Shown in pieces: positions 1 to 7,946 of a stretch of 64,000 bases of DNA. A model generated the notes under the pieces. That model saw nothing but the letters and a program-made list of their open reading frames with translations. It did not search any database and was not told the origin of the DNA. The stretch spans positions 2,119,851-2,183,850 of the forward strand of contig NZ_JAINUL010000001.1 in NCBI RefSeq assembly GCF_020639365.1, given 5' to 3'. A program made the position numbers and the translations under genes. This stretch comes from Streptomyces flavotricini. Lineage in GTDB: Bacteria; Actinomycetota; Actinomycetes; Streptomycetales; Streptomycetaceae. The stretch's first letter is position 1. The number at the start of each line of letters is the position of its first letter.

Positions 1-1869
1 GACGGCGGCCCCGAGACCCCGGTGCTGCCGGCCCCGTGGAACGTCCGCAGCCGGGTCACCGAGTACGGCGGCCGGCCCTGGGCGGGCACCGAACGGCCCG
101 CGGGCGGGCCCCTGCTGGTCTTCGTCCACTTCGCCGACCAGCGGCTGTACGCGTACGAGCCCGACGCGCCCGGCGACGGCCGCGTACCGCGGCCCCTCAC
201 CCCCGTCTCCTCGGTCGGCGGCGGACTGCGCTGGGCCGACCCCGTCCTGCGCGGCGGCGAAGTCTGGTGCGTACTGGAGGAGTTCACCGGACCGGCGCCG
301 ACCGACGTGCGCCGAGTGCTGGCCGCCGTACCGCTGGACGGCTCGGCCTCCGAGGACCGCTCCCTCGTACGCGAACTCGGCGACGACCGGCACCGGTTCA
401 CCACCGGGCCGCGGCTCTCCCCCGACGGACTGCAGGCGGCCTGGCTGGTGTGGGACCACCCGCGGATGCCGTGGGACGGCACCGAGGTGCGCCTCGCCGA
501 GGTCAAGCCCGACGGGACGCTGGCCGGGGCCCGGACCGTGCTCGGCGGCCCGGAGGAGGCCGTCGCCCAGGTGGAGTGGACCTCCGGCGGGGCCCTCCTC
601 GCCGTCAGCGACCGCAGCGGCTGGTGGAACCCGTACCGCGTGGACCCGGCGACCGGCGAGGCCGTCAACCTGTGCCCGCGCGAAGAGGAGTTCGGCGGCC
701 CGCTGTGGAAGCCCGGACTGAGCTGGCTGGCGCCGCTCCCCGGAGGGCTCGTCGCCGTCCTGCACGGCCAGGGTGCCTCCGTGCTCGGTGTCCTCGACCC
801 GGAGACCGGCGACCTGGTGGACGCCGCCGGGCCGTGGACGGCCTGGCAGCCGACGCTCGCCACGTACGGCAACCGCGTGTACGGGGTCGCGGCCAGCCCG
901 CGCAGCGCCTACGAGGTGGTCGAGCTCGACGTCGAGGACGGTCACGCGCGGGTGGTCGGCGCGGCCGGGGTGGACCCGGTGGACCCTTCGTACTACCCCG
1001 AACCGCAGACCCGGACCTTCCTCGGCCCGGGCGGCCGGGAGATCCACGCCCACGTCTACCCGCCGCACCACCCCGCGCGCCGGGCCCCCGCCGACGAACT
1101 GCCCCCCTACGTGGTGTGGGCGCACGGTGGCCCCACCGACCACGTGCCACCCGTACTCGACCTGCACATCGCGTACTTCACCTCGCGCGGCATCGGCGTG
1201 GCCGAGGTGAACTACGGTGGCTCCAGCGGCTACGGGCGCGCCTACCGGGAGCGGCTGCGCGAGCAGTGGGGCGTCGTGGACGTGGAGGACTGCGCGGCGG
1301 TGGCCCGGGCACTGGCCGCCGAGGGCACCGCCGACCCGGCCCGGCTCGCCATCCGCGGCGGCAGCGCGGGCGGCTGGACGGCGGCGGCCTCGCTGGCGGC
1401 CACCGACCTGTACGCGTGCGGCACGGTCATCTACCCCGTGCTGGACCTGCTGGGCTTCGCCGAGGAGACCCACGACCTGGAGTCCCACTACATCGACGGC
1501 CTGGCAGGACCCCCGCAGACCCTGGCCGTACGGTGCCGGGAGCGCTCACCGCTGGCCCGCGCCGGGCGGATCACCGCACCCTTCGTACTGCTGCAGGGGC
1601 TGGAGGACCCGGTCTGCCCGCCGGCCCAGGCGGAGCGCTTCCTGGCCGCGCTGCGGGGACGGCCGGTGCCGCACGCGTACGTCGCCTTCGAGGGCGAGGG
1701 CCACGGATTCCGCCGGGCGGACACCATGGTCCGCGCACTGGAGGCGGAACTCTCCCTGTACGCGCAGGTGTTCGGCATCGAGCGGACGGACGTCCCGCGG
1801 CTGGCACTGGAGCCGAGCACGGCGGCGGAGCCGGCCGCGACACCGGCGGCGGAGCCGGAACGGCCCTAA
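1..1869 (+). CDS. S9 family prolyl-oligopeptidase-like peptidase, 5' end cut by window edge
   Basis: This is the C-terminal ~622 residues of a serine peptidase of the prolyl oligopeptidase / acylaminoacyl-peptidase family (S9). The frame is open back to base 1, and a GTG at 22 falls inside a conserved stretch, so the true start lies left of the window. The N-terminal half reads as a beta-propeller. The C-terminal alpha/beta-hydrolase domain shows the HGGP oxyanion loop, the nucleophile motif GGSAGG (Ser codon at 1363), a probable acid in LEDP (Asp codon 1606) and the catalytic His in GEGHGF (codon 1702). No signal peptide can be judged. The stop overlaps the stop of the convergent serine hydrolase gene. 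It is probably a cytoplasmic peptidase cleaving small peptides; the substrate is unknown. Confidence 0.9.
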   Translation, partial: DGGPETPVLPAPWNVRSRVTEYGGRPWAGTERPAGGPLLVFVHFADQRLYAYEPDAPGDGRVPRPLTPVSSVGGGLRWADPVLRGGEVWCVLEEFTGPAPTDVRRVLAAVPLDGSASEDRSLVRELGDDRHRFTTGPRLSPDGLQAAWLVWDHPRMPWDGTEVRLAEVKPDGTLAGARTVLGGPEEAVAQVEWTSGGALLAVSDRSGWWNPYRVDPATGEAVNLCPREEEFGGPLWKPGLSWLAPLPGGLVAVLHGQGASVLGVLDPETGDLVDAAGPWTAWQPTLATYGNRVYGVAASPRSAYEVVELDVEDGHARVVGAAGVDPVDPSYYPEPQTRTFLGPGGREIHAHVYPPHHPARRAPADELPPYVVWAHGGPTDHVPPVLDLHIAYFTSRGIGVAEVNYGGSSGYGRAYRERLREQWGVVDVEDCAAVARALAAEGTADPARLAIRGGSAGGWTAAASLAATDLYACGTVIYPVLDLLGFAEETHDLESHYIDGLAGPPQTLAVRCRERSPLARAGRITAPFVLLQGLEDPVCPPAQAERFLAALRGRPVPHAYVAFEGEGHGFRRADTMVRALEAELSLYAQVFGIERTDVPRLALEPSTAAEPAATPAAEPERP

Positions 1870-3182
1870 CCCGTGGGGAGGTCGAGCCCGGTGTAGATCT
1901 GGTTGAGCACGGTGGGCAGCAGGGCCTGGGCGGTGGTCCGGCCGTCGGGGGCCACGGTGAGGTTCGTCCAGATCACGAGCGTGACGTCGTTGACCGGGTC
2001 GTGGCCGATGAAGGAGTTGAAGCCCGGGAGTTCGCCGCCGTGGTAGTACATCGCCGCGTTCGGGCCGAAGCGCTGGTACGCGATGCCGTAGCCGTACTTC
2101 TGGCCGTCGGGCGCGGCCGGGTCCTCGGCCTGGGGGCCGTGGAGCCAGTGCTGTTGGGATGCGGGGCCGAGGACCTTGCCCGTCACCAGGGAGCGGATCC
2201 AGGTGGCCAGGTCGTCGGCGGTGGAGACGGCCCCGCCCGCGGCGGTGGCGTAGGAAGGGTTCTGGCGGGTGTAGTCCACGGGCCGGAGCTTCCCGGTCTG
2301 CGCCGCCTCGCGCATCGAGGCGGAGTACGGGTCGTCGGCCAGGGCGTAGGCCGAACCGCCGTACATGTAGCCGTGCGCGGAGGGCTCGGGCAGCGAGCGG
2401 TCGTCCGCGGCCGGCAGGAAGGTCCCCTTCAGTCCGAGCGGGGTGAACAGCCGCTCCCGGAACTGCCGGGCCAGGGGCCGGCCGCCGGCCTTCTCCGCCA
2501 CCAGGCCCAGCAGGGCGTAGTTGGTGTTGGAGTACTCGTAGGAAGCGCCGGGCGCGAAGTTCGGCGGGTGCCGGAAGGCGATGGCCAGGACCTGCTGCGG
2601 GGTCCAGACCTTGCCAGGGTCGGCGTCCAGCGTCGCCGCGAGTTCGGGGGCGCCGGTGTAGTTGTAGAGGCCGCTGCGCATCTTCAGGAGTTCGGCGAGG
2701 GTGATGTGTTCGCCGTTCGGCACCCCCGGGACGTAGGCGGACACCGGGTCGGTCAGCCGGAGCTTGCCGTCCTGGGCGAGGAGCATGATCAGCGCTGCCG
2801 TCATGGTCTTCGTGTTGGAGGCGATCCGAAAGTGGTCGCCCGTGTCCGGCGGTGTGCTCTTGCCCAGCTCCGAGGTGCCGACGATCGCCCGGTAGGTGCC
2901 CTGCGGGGTGCGCAGCAGCACGACCGCGCCGGGGACCGTCAGCTTCTTCGCCGCACGGTCGACGGTTGCCTGGAAGGCGGCCCGTTCGATGGGCTTCAGG
3001 GGCGACGGGATGCGGGTGGGGGCGGGGGCCGTCATGGTCGCCGCGGGCACGGGCGCGGGCGATGGACCGGTACGCGCCACGGCGAGGGCGGCCGCGCCGG
3101 GCGGAGAGCCGCCCCACACGATCAGGAGGGCGGCGCAGGGCGCCAGCAAGGCCGTACGCCGACGCGATCGGGAGGTCCTCAT
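1866..3182 (-). CDS. Secreted serine hydrolase, beta-lactamase class C / D-Ala-D-Ala carboxypeptidase family
   Basis: The protein of about 438 residues has the penicillin-binding-protein/class C fold signatures in order: SxxK (SNTK in the FRIASNTKT context), the YSN motif (in YEYSNTNYALLG) and HGG (in YYHGGELPGFNS), which replaces KTG. This set is typical of the Streptomyces R61-like carboxypeptidase / esterase group. The N-terminus MRTSRSRRR is followed by a hydrophobic Ala-rich stretch, a likely Sec signal. That is why the ATG at 3182 is preferred over a GTG at 3215, which would add 11 residues before the signal. It is likely extracellular and acts on cell wall peptides or esters. The last bases overlap the stop of the convergent peptidase gene. 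Confidence 0.85.
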   Translation of the reverse strand: MRTSRSRRRTALLAPCAALLIVWGGSPPGAAALAVARTGPSPAPVPAATMTAPAPTRIPSPLKPIERAAFQATVDRAAKKLTVPGAVVLLRTPQGTYRAIVGTSELGKSTPPDTGDHFRIASNTKTMTAALIMLLAQDGKLRLTDPVSAYVPGVPNGEHITLAELLKMRSGLYNYTGAPELAATLDADPGKVWTPQQVLAIAFRHPPNFAPGASYEYSNTNYALLGLVAEKAGGRPLARQFRERLFTPLGLKGTFLPAADDRSLPEPSAHGYMYGGSAYALADDPYSASMREAAQTGKLRPVDYTRQNPSYATAAGGAVSTADDLATWIRSLVTGKVLGPASQQHWLHGPQAEDPAAPDGQKYGYGIAYQRFGPNAAMYYHGGELPGFNSFIGHDPVNDVTLVIWTNLTVAPDGRTTAQALLPTVLNQIYTGLDLPTG

Positions 3183-3304
3183 GCACTCACCCCAACCCGA
3201 TTCGGGCAGAATCACCCAATCGTAGCAGCGCGGGCGAAACCGGGCCGCCTTGCCGCCCCAAGGCCCACCCGGAGGTCCGGGGCTTGGGAGCCCCGGGCCA
3301 GGCC

Positions 3305-4021
3305 CTACTGGGGGGTGTGCAGCCAGATGCGGAGCGGGCCCAGTGGGGTGAAACCGTGACGGAGGGCCGTGTCCAGGTCATCCCCGGACTCGTAGCCGAC
3401 GACCGGGAGGCCGGGCCAGAGCTCCGCGACGGCGGCGAGGGCGCCCGCCCAGGCCTCGTCGTCGGGGGTTCCGTCCGCCGTGAAGACGTTGGAGAGGCCG
3501 ACGACCGCGCCCGTACGGTTGGCGGCGGCCCCGGCGAGGACGCGCCCGTCCGCCGACCTCCCGGCCAGGAAGGCGATCTCCGGCGTGAGCAGGCCCGGGT
3601 GGAAGAGGCCCGTGCCCTCCCCGCCGCCCCACGCGGCCTCCCAGCCGGCCAGCTCCCCGGCATCCGCGACGCGGGTCCAGGCCAGGGCGGTGGCCGCCGC
3701 GGCCGGAGCCGGGGCGTTCGCCGGCCGGTGGATCCACTCGGCCCCGAACAGCACCTCGAAGCCCGCCGGGGCCAGGTCCAGCGCGGCGAAGCTGTCCTTG
3801 ACGGAGCAGCCGGGGGACCCGGTGTCCATCGCGGCCAGCAGCGCCTCCGCCGGGGCTTCCCTCGTCAGGGTCACGCCGTCGGGGTAGTAGGGCGGGGTGC
3901 GACGCGCGCTGGTCCACGCGTCGGCCGTGAACGCGCCGCCGCCGCTCACCGCCGCGCACCACTCGGCGTTGTTGCGTACGGCCGCGCGCAGCAGTTCTTC
4001 GGTGTCCGTGTCGGTGATCAC
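3305..4021 (-). CDS. GNAT-like N-acetyltransferase or conserved hypothetical protein
   Basis: The protein of about 238 residues has an N-terminal part rich in Ala/Trp and a C-terminal half that reads like a GNAT fold: strand-rich stretch around LAGRSADGRVLAGAAANRTGAVVGLSN, then a helix and a final strand ending in PLGPLRIWLHTPQ. No clear acetyl-CoA P-loop (Q/RxxGxG/A) is visible, so activity is uncertain. ATG codons at 4063 and 4045 would run into or past the promoter of the divergent gene at 4057. A GTG at 4021 (beginning VITDTDTEELLRAAVRNN) is therefore chosen. A TATGAG hexamer on the minus strand (4046-4041) could be its -10 box. Confidence 0.6.
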   Translation of the reverse strand: MITDTDTEELLRAAVRNNAEWCAAVSGGGAFTADAWTSARRTPPYYPDGVTLTREAPAEALLAAMDTGSPGCSVKDSFAALDLAPAGFEVLFGAEWIHRPANAPAPAAAATALAWTRVADAGELAGWEAAWGGGEGTGLFHPGLLTPEIAFLAGRSADGRVLAGAAANRTGAVVGLSNVFTADGTPDDEAWAGALAAVAELWPGLPVVGYESGDDLDTALRHGFTPLGPLRIWLHTPQ

Positions 4022-4040
4022 CCGGGACAGCCTGCCACAG

Positions 4041-4056
4041 CTCATAGCCTGGGGGG
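4041..4056. promoter_or_regulatory. Overlapping divergent -10 boxes
   Basis: On the plus strand TAGCCT (4045-4050) is followed by six G residues and then the ATG at 4057, the usual arrangement of a leaderless Streptomyces transcript. On the minus strand TATGAG (4046-4041) lies at a suitable distance from the GTG at 4021. The two hexamers overlap by two bases, so the two promoters would compete. No convincing -35 boxes are seen. Confidence 0.4.
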
Positions 4057-4614
4057 ATGTCATATTCCACGTACCTGCGCGAGGGGGAGCACGTCGGGCT
4101 GCGCCCCTTCCGGCTGGCCGACGGCCCCGAGTTCACCGCACGCGTGCACGAGAGCCGGCACCTCCACCACCCCTGGCTGAACCCGCCGGCGACGGCGGAG
4201 GAGTACGAGGCGTACGCGAGGCCGCTCATCGAGGGCGCCGGCCGGGTGGGCTTCCTGGTGTGCGAGCGCGGGACCGGGGCCATCGCGGGCTTCGTCAACG
4301 TCAACAACATCGTGTACGGGGCCTTCGACTGCGGTGCGCTCGGCTACGGCGCCTTCGCGCACGCCGCCGGGCGGGGCCTGTTCCGCGAGGCGCTGGGGCT
4401 CGTCGTGGCGCAGGCCTTCGCCCCCGCGGACCAGGGTGGTCTGGGGCTGCACCGCCTGGAGGCCAACATCCAGCCGGGCAACGCGGCCTCCCTCGCGCTG
4501 GTCCGCGGAGCCGGGTTCCGGCGGGAGGGGTTCTCGCCGGACTTCCTCTTCGTCGACGGCGCCTGGCGCGACCACGAACGGTGGGCGATGACCGCCGAGA
4601 TGTCCGGCGCGTAG
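4057..4614 (+). CDS. GNAT family N-acetyltransferase, RimJ/RimL type
   Basis: The 185-aa protein matches ribosomal-protein-alanine/serine acetyltransferase relatives. It starts with the ligand-binding strand (GLRPFRLADGPEFTARVHES), continues with FVNVNNIVYGAFDCGALGYGAFAHAAGRGLFREALGLV, where the acetyl-CoA loop lies, and ends with the typical RLEANIQPGNAASLALVRGAGFRREGF motif of RimJ/RimL-like enzymes. It probably transfers an acetyl group from acetyl-CoA to an N-terminal or small-molecule amine in the cytoplasm. The start is supported by the leaderless promoter directly upstream, since no Shine-Dalgarno sequence is correctly spaced. Confidence 0.88.
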   Translation: MSYSTYLREGEHVGLRPFRLADGPEFTARVHESRHLHHPWLNPPATAEEYEAYARPLIEGAGRVGFLVCERGTGAIAGFVNVNNIVYGAFDCGALGYGAFAHAAGRGLFREALGLVVAQAFAPADQGGLGLHRLEANIQPGNAASLALVRGAGFRREGFSPDFLFVDGAWRDHERWAMTAEMSGA

Positions 4615-4703
4615 CGCTCCGGCCAGGGCTTTGCGCAATCCTGACCGGTGGTGATCCGCGGAACCCCTGTGCACCGGCCGCCCCGGCGTGTTCCATTTCC
4701 TGC

Positions 4704-6671
4704 ATGGCCACCACCGTCCGCCGCGCCGTACTGAACCTGCCCGCCGCCCCGTTGGGCCCCGAGAACCCCCTGCCCGTACTGTGCGCGCCCGTCGAAGCGC
4801 ACACGCTCGACGAGCGCTCGCGCGAGGGGCTGCCGCGCGACATGGCCCGGCAGATCGGGTACGAGCCGTTGCGCTCGCTGCTGCCCGTACGGTTGCGGGA
4901 CGGGTACCAACGGCGCAGGAAGGAGCGCGGGTTCGAGGCGGTCGTCCTCGAGAACGCGCACCTTCGCGTCACGGTGCTGCCCGGCCTCGGCGGCCGCGTC
5001 CACTCGCTCGTCCACGTGCCCACCGGCCGGGAACTCCTCTACCGCAACCCGGTGTTCCAGCCCGCCAACTTCGCCCTCAACGGCGCCTGGTTCTCCGGCG
5101 GCATCGAGTGGAACATCGGTGCCACCGGCCACACCACCCTCTCCTGTTCCCCGGTGCACGCCGCGCTCGTACCGGCGCCCGACGGAGGCGTGATGGTCCG
5201 GCTCTGGGAGTGGGAGCGGCTGCGCGACCTCCCCTTCCAGGTGGACCTGTGGCTGCCGCAGGACTCGGAGTTCCTGTACGTCGGCGTGCGCGTGCGCAAT
5301 CCTCACGAACGGACCGCCCCCGTGTACTGGTGGTCCAACATCGCCGTCCCGGAGGATCCCGGCACGCGGGTGCTCGCCCCCGCCGACGAGGCCTGGCACT
5401 TCGGGTACGAGCGCGCGCTGCGGCGGATCCCCGTGCCGCGGTGGGAGGACGAGGACCGCACGTACCCGCTGCGCAGCGAGTACCCGGCCGACTTCTTCTA
5501 CGAGGTCCCGGAGGGGGCCCGGCCGTGGATCGCCTCGCTCGACGCGGAGGGGCGCGGGCTCGTCCAGACCTCCACGGCCCGCCTGCGCGGGCGCAAGCTG
5601 TTCGTCTGGGGCTCGGGGGACGGCGGCCGGCGGTGGCAGGAGTGGCTGACCGAGCCCGGCACCGGCGGCTACGCCGAGATCCAGGCGGGTCTCGCCCGTA
5701 CCCAGTTGGAGCACGTACGGCTCGAGGCCGGGGCGGAGTTCAGCTGGCTGGAGGCGTACGGACCGCTGGCCGCGGACCCGGGGGCGGTGCACGGCCCCGA
5801 CTGGGCGTCGGCCCGCTCCGCCGCCGAGGCGGCCCTGGCGGCGGCACTGCCCCACGCGCGGGTCGAGGAGGCGTACGAGGCGTGGCGCGGGGCCGCCGAC
5901 ACCGAGCCCGGGGAGCGGCTGGCGGCGGGCTCGGGCTGGGGCGCGCTGGAGGTGCTGTGCGGCGGGTACGAGCTGCCCGGCACCCCGTTCGAGGCTGCGG
6001 GGCTCGGCGAAGCCCAGGCACCCTGGCTGGAGCTGTGGCGCACCGGGGTCTTCCCCGCCCCGCGGCGGGTGGCGCCGCCGGGGCCCAGCCTGGTCGCCCC
6101 GCACTGGCGGGACATGCTGGAGACGGCCCCGGCGGATCCGCTGACCGAGTACCACCTGGGCGTGGCCCAGTGGCACGCGGGCGATGTGGCGCAGGCGGTG
6201 CGCAGTTGGGAGCGCGGGCTGGCACTGGCGCCCTCGCGGTGGCCGCTGCTGCGCTGCCTGGCGGTGGCGGACGCGCTGGCCGGCGATCCGGCGCGGGCGG
6301 CGCAGCGGTACGCCGAGGCCTTCGACGACCTGGCCGAGGAGAGCCGGGGCGGCGAGCCGTGGACGGCCGCGGAGTCCGCGTTGGGGCGGGAGGCGATGAC
6401 GGCGCTGCTGGCGGCCGGCCGGCTGCCGGCGGCGCGGGCGGTGTGGGACCGACTGCGGCCGGCGCTGCGCGAGGAGGGCCGGTTCCGGCTGCTGGCCGCG
6501 CGGCTGCTGGCGGCGGAGGGCCATGTGGGCGCGGCCCGCCGGGTGTTCGAGGAGGGCTTCGAACTCCCGGACCTGCGCGAGGGCGACGAGGTCCTGTCGG
6601 AGGTCTGGTCCCGCATCACGCACCGGCCGCTCCCTGCGACGTACGACTTCCGCATGCGCCCGCCGACGTAG
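4704..6671 (+). CDS. DUF5107 domain and TPR protein
   Basis: The 655-aa protein starts MATTVRRAVLNLPAAPLGPENPLPVL. Residues ~70-360 form a DUF5107-type domain, a beta-rich galactose-mutarotase-like fold (LRVTVLPGLGGRVHSLVH, GIEWNIG, YWWSNIAVPE, LFVWGSGDGGRRWQEWL). Residues ~470-630 are Ala-rich helices with TPR character (YHLGVAQWHAGDVAQAVRSWERGLALAP). Proteins with this architecture are thought to bind or process carbohydrates, but the activity is not established here. It lacks a signal peptide. The same reading frame is open further upstream, but that part overlaps the acetyltransferase gene in another frame; ATG 4704 is the natural start. Confidence 0.85.
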   Translation: MATTVRRAVLNLPAAPLGPENPLPVLCAPVEAHTLDERSREGLPRDMARQIGYEPLRSLLPVRLRDGYQRRRKERGFEAVVLENAHLRVTVLPGLGGRVHSLVHVPTGRELLYRNPVFQPANFALNGAWFSGGIEWNIGATGHTTLSCSPVHAALVPAPDGGVMVRLWEWERLRDLPFQVDLWLPQDSEFLYVGVRVRNPHERTAPVYWWSNIAVPEDPGTRVLAPADEAWHFGYERALRRIPVPRWEDEDRTYPLRSEYPADFFYEVPEGARPWIASLDAEGRGLVQTSTARLRGRKLFVWGSGDGGRRWQEWLTEPGTGGYAEIQAGLARTQLEHVRLEAGAEFSWLEAYGPLAADPGAVHGPDWASARSAAEAALAAALPHARVEEAYEAWRGAADTEPGERLAAGSGWGALEVLCGGYELPGTPFEAAGLGEAQAPWLELWRTGVFPAPRRVAPPGPSLVAPHWRDMLETAPADPLTEYHLGVAQWHAGDVAQAVRSWERGLALAPSRWPLLRCLAVADALAGDPARAAQRYAEAFDDLAEESRGGEPWTAAESALGREAMTALLAAGRLPAARAVWDRLRPALREEGRFRLLAARLLAAEGHVGAARRVFEEGFELPDLREGDEVLSEVWSRITHRPLPATYDFRMRPPT

Positions 6672-6747
6672 GCCCGCGGCCCCCGGAGCCTGACGGGCAT
6701 CTTGCCGTACTCCTTGCCCCGACCCGTCGCCCCTCGCACGATCATGG

Positions 6748-6759
6748 GAACATTTGTTC
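6748..6759. promoter_or_regulatory. LexA (SOS) box
   Basis: The sequence GAAC-ATTT-GTTC is a perfect match to the GAAC-N4-GTTC core recognised by LexA in actinobacteria and Bacillus. It overlaps by a few bases a good -10 hexamer TATTCT (6760-6765) and lies 35 bp before the ATG of the radical SAM gene. LexA bound here would block the promoter until DNA damage triggers its cleavage. Confidence 0.75.
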
Positions 6760-6793
6760 TATTCTCGGGCCCGAGACACCGAGGGAGACGCTC

Positions 6794-7834
6794 ATGCGCT
6801 GGGACAATCTGACGGACGGGCCCCGGGGTCCCGAGCGGGCGGGCGCGCTCTTCGGGGCCGCCTCCGTGGTCACGCGGACCTTCGACACCCCGGAGTTCCG
6901 CGGGATCACCTTCCACGAGGTCCGCGCCCGCTCGGTCCTCAACCGGGTGCCCGGCGCCTCGCGCATGCCGTTCGAATGGACGGTCAACCCGTACCGCGGG
7001 TGCAGCCACGCCTGCGTGTACTGCTTCGCCCGCAAGACCCACGGCTACCTCGACCTCGACACCGGCATCGGTTTCGACTCGCAGATCGTCGTCAAGACCA
7101 ACGCCCCCGAGCTGCTGCGCCGAGAACTCGCCTCGAGCCGGTGGGCCGGCGCTCACATCGCCATGGGGACCAACGTCGACTGCTACCAGCGCGCCGAGGG
7201 CCGCTACCGGCTGATGCCCGGGATCATCGAGGCCCTGCTCGAGCGGGCCAACCCCTTCTCCATCCTGACGAAGGGGACGCTGATCCTGCGCGACCTCCCC
7301 CTCCTGCGGCGGGCCGCCGCGGTCGCCGACGTCGGCATCTCCGTCTCCGTCGGCTTCACCGACACCGGCCTGTGGCGCACCGTCGAGCCCGGCACACCCT
7401 CCCCCGCCGCCCGGCTGGCCGCCGTACGGTCCCTCACCGACGCCGGCATCGAGTGCGGGGTGCTGATGGCCCCGGTCATCCCCTTCCTCGGGGACTCCCC
7501 CGCGCAGCTGCGGGCCACCGTCCGGACCGTCGCCGAGTCCGGGGCGACCTCCGTGACACCCCTGGTACTCCATCTGCGGCCGGGCGCCCGCGAGTGGTTC
7601 GCGGCGTGGCTGGCAGCCCACCACCCGCACCTCGTCGAACGGTACGAGCGGATGTACGCCGGCGGCTCGTACGCACCCACCTGGTACCAGCGCCAGATCA
7701 CCCGGCAAGTCCACGAGCTCGCCGCCGAATTCGGCATCGGGCCCTCCCGGCGGGGCGCGGCCCGCCGGATCCCCGTCCCCGAACGCCCGGCCGGTTCGGC
7801 GCCCGCCGAGCCGGTCCAGCTCAGCCTCCTGTGA
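6794..7834 (+). CDS. Rv2578c-family radical SAM protein
   Basis: The 346-aa protein carries the radical SAM cluster motif CX3CX2C (Cys70, Cys74, Cys77) in the context NPYRGCSHACVYCFAR, which is typical of the SplB-like / Rv2578c family, followed by TIM-barrel features (GTNVDCYQ, FSILTKGTLILRD, VGISVSVGF, GVLMAPVIPFLGD). It should bind a 4Fe-4S cluster and cleave S-adenosylmethionine; the substrate is unknown. A GAGGGAG ribosome site ends 6 bp before the ATG. The upstream LexA box marks it as DNA-damage inducible, which suggests a nucleic-acid repair role, in line with its resemblance to spore photoproduct lyase. Confidence 0.9.
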   Translation: MRWDNLTDGPRGPERAGALFGAASVVTRTFDTPEFRGITFHEVRARSVLNRVPGASRMPFEWTVNPYRGCSHACVYCFARKTHGYLDLDTGIGFDSQIVVKTNAPELLRRELASSRWAGAHIAMGTNVDCYQRAEGRYRLMPGIIEALLERANPFSILTKGTLILRDLPLLRRAAAVADVGISVSVGFTDTGLWRTVEPGTPSPAARLAAVRSLTDAGIECGVLMAPVIPFLGDSPAQLRATVRTVAESGATSVTPLVLHLRPGAREWFAAWLAAHHPHLVERYERMYAGGSYAPTWYQRQITRQVHELAAEFGIGPSRRGAARRIPVPERPAGSAPAEPVQLSLL

Positions 7835-7946
7835 CCTCGTACGGCCGCTGAAGGCTCATCACATCGGGCCAATCAGCGGACCAATCCCGCCTTCCGGGCG
7901 CGCTTTCCGGGACGATTCCGCCCAGAACCCTCGGCTGGGAGGCCCC

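Noticed and set aside
36..3359. 1107-codon open frame across the S9 peptidase and serine hydrolase genes
   Set aside because: It spans two convergent, well-supported genes in a different frame and has Arg/Pro-rich shadow composition.
7856..7895. Two CCAATC copies upstream of the frameshifted hydrolase as an operator
   Set aside because: Too short and without promoter context to support a site.
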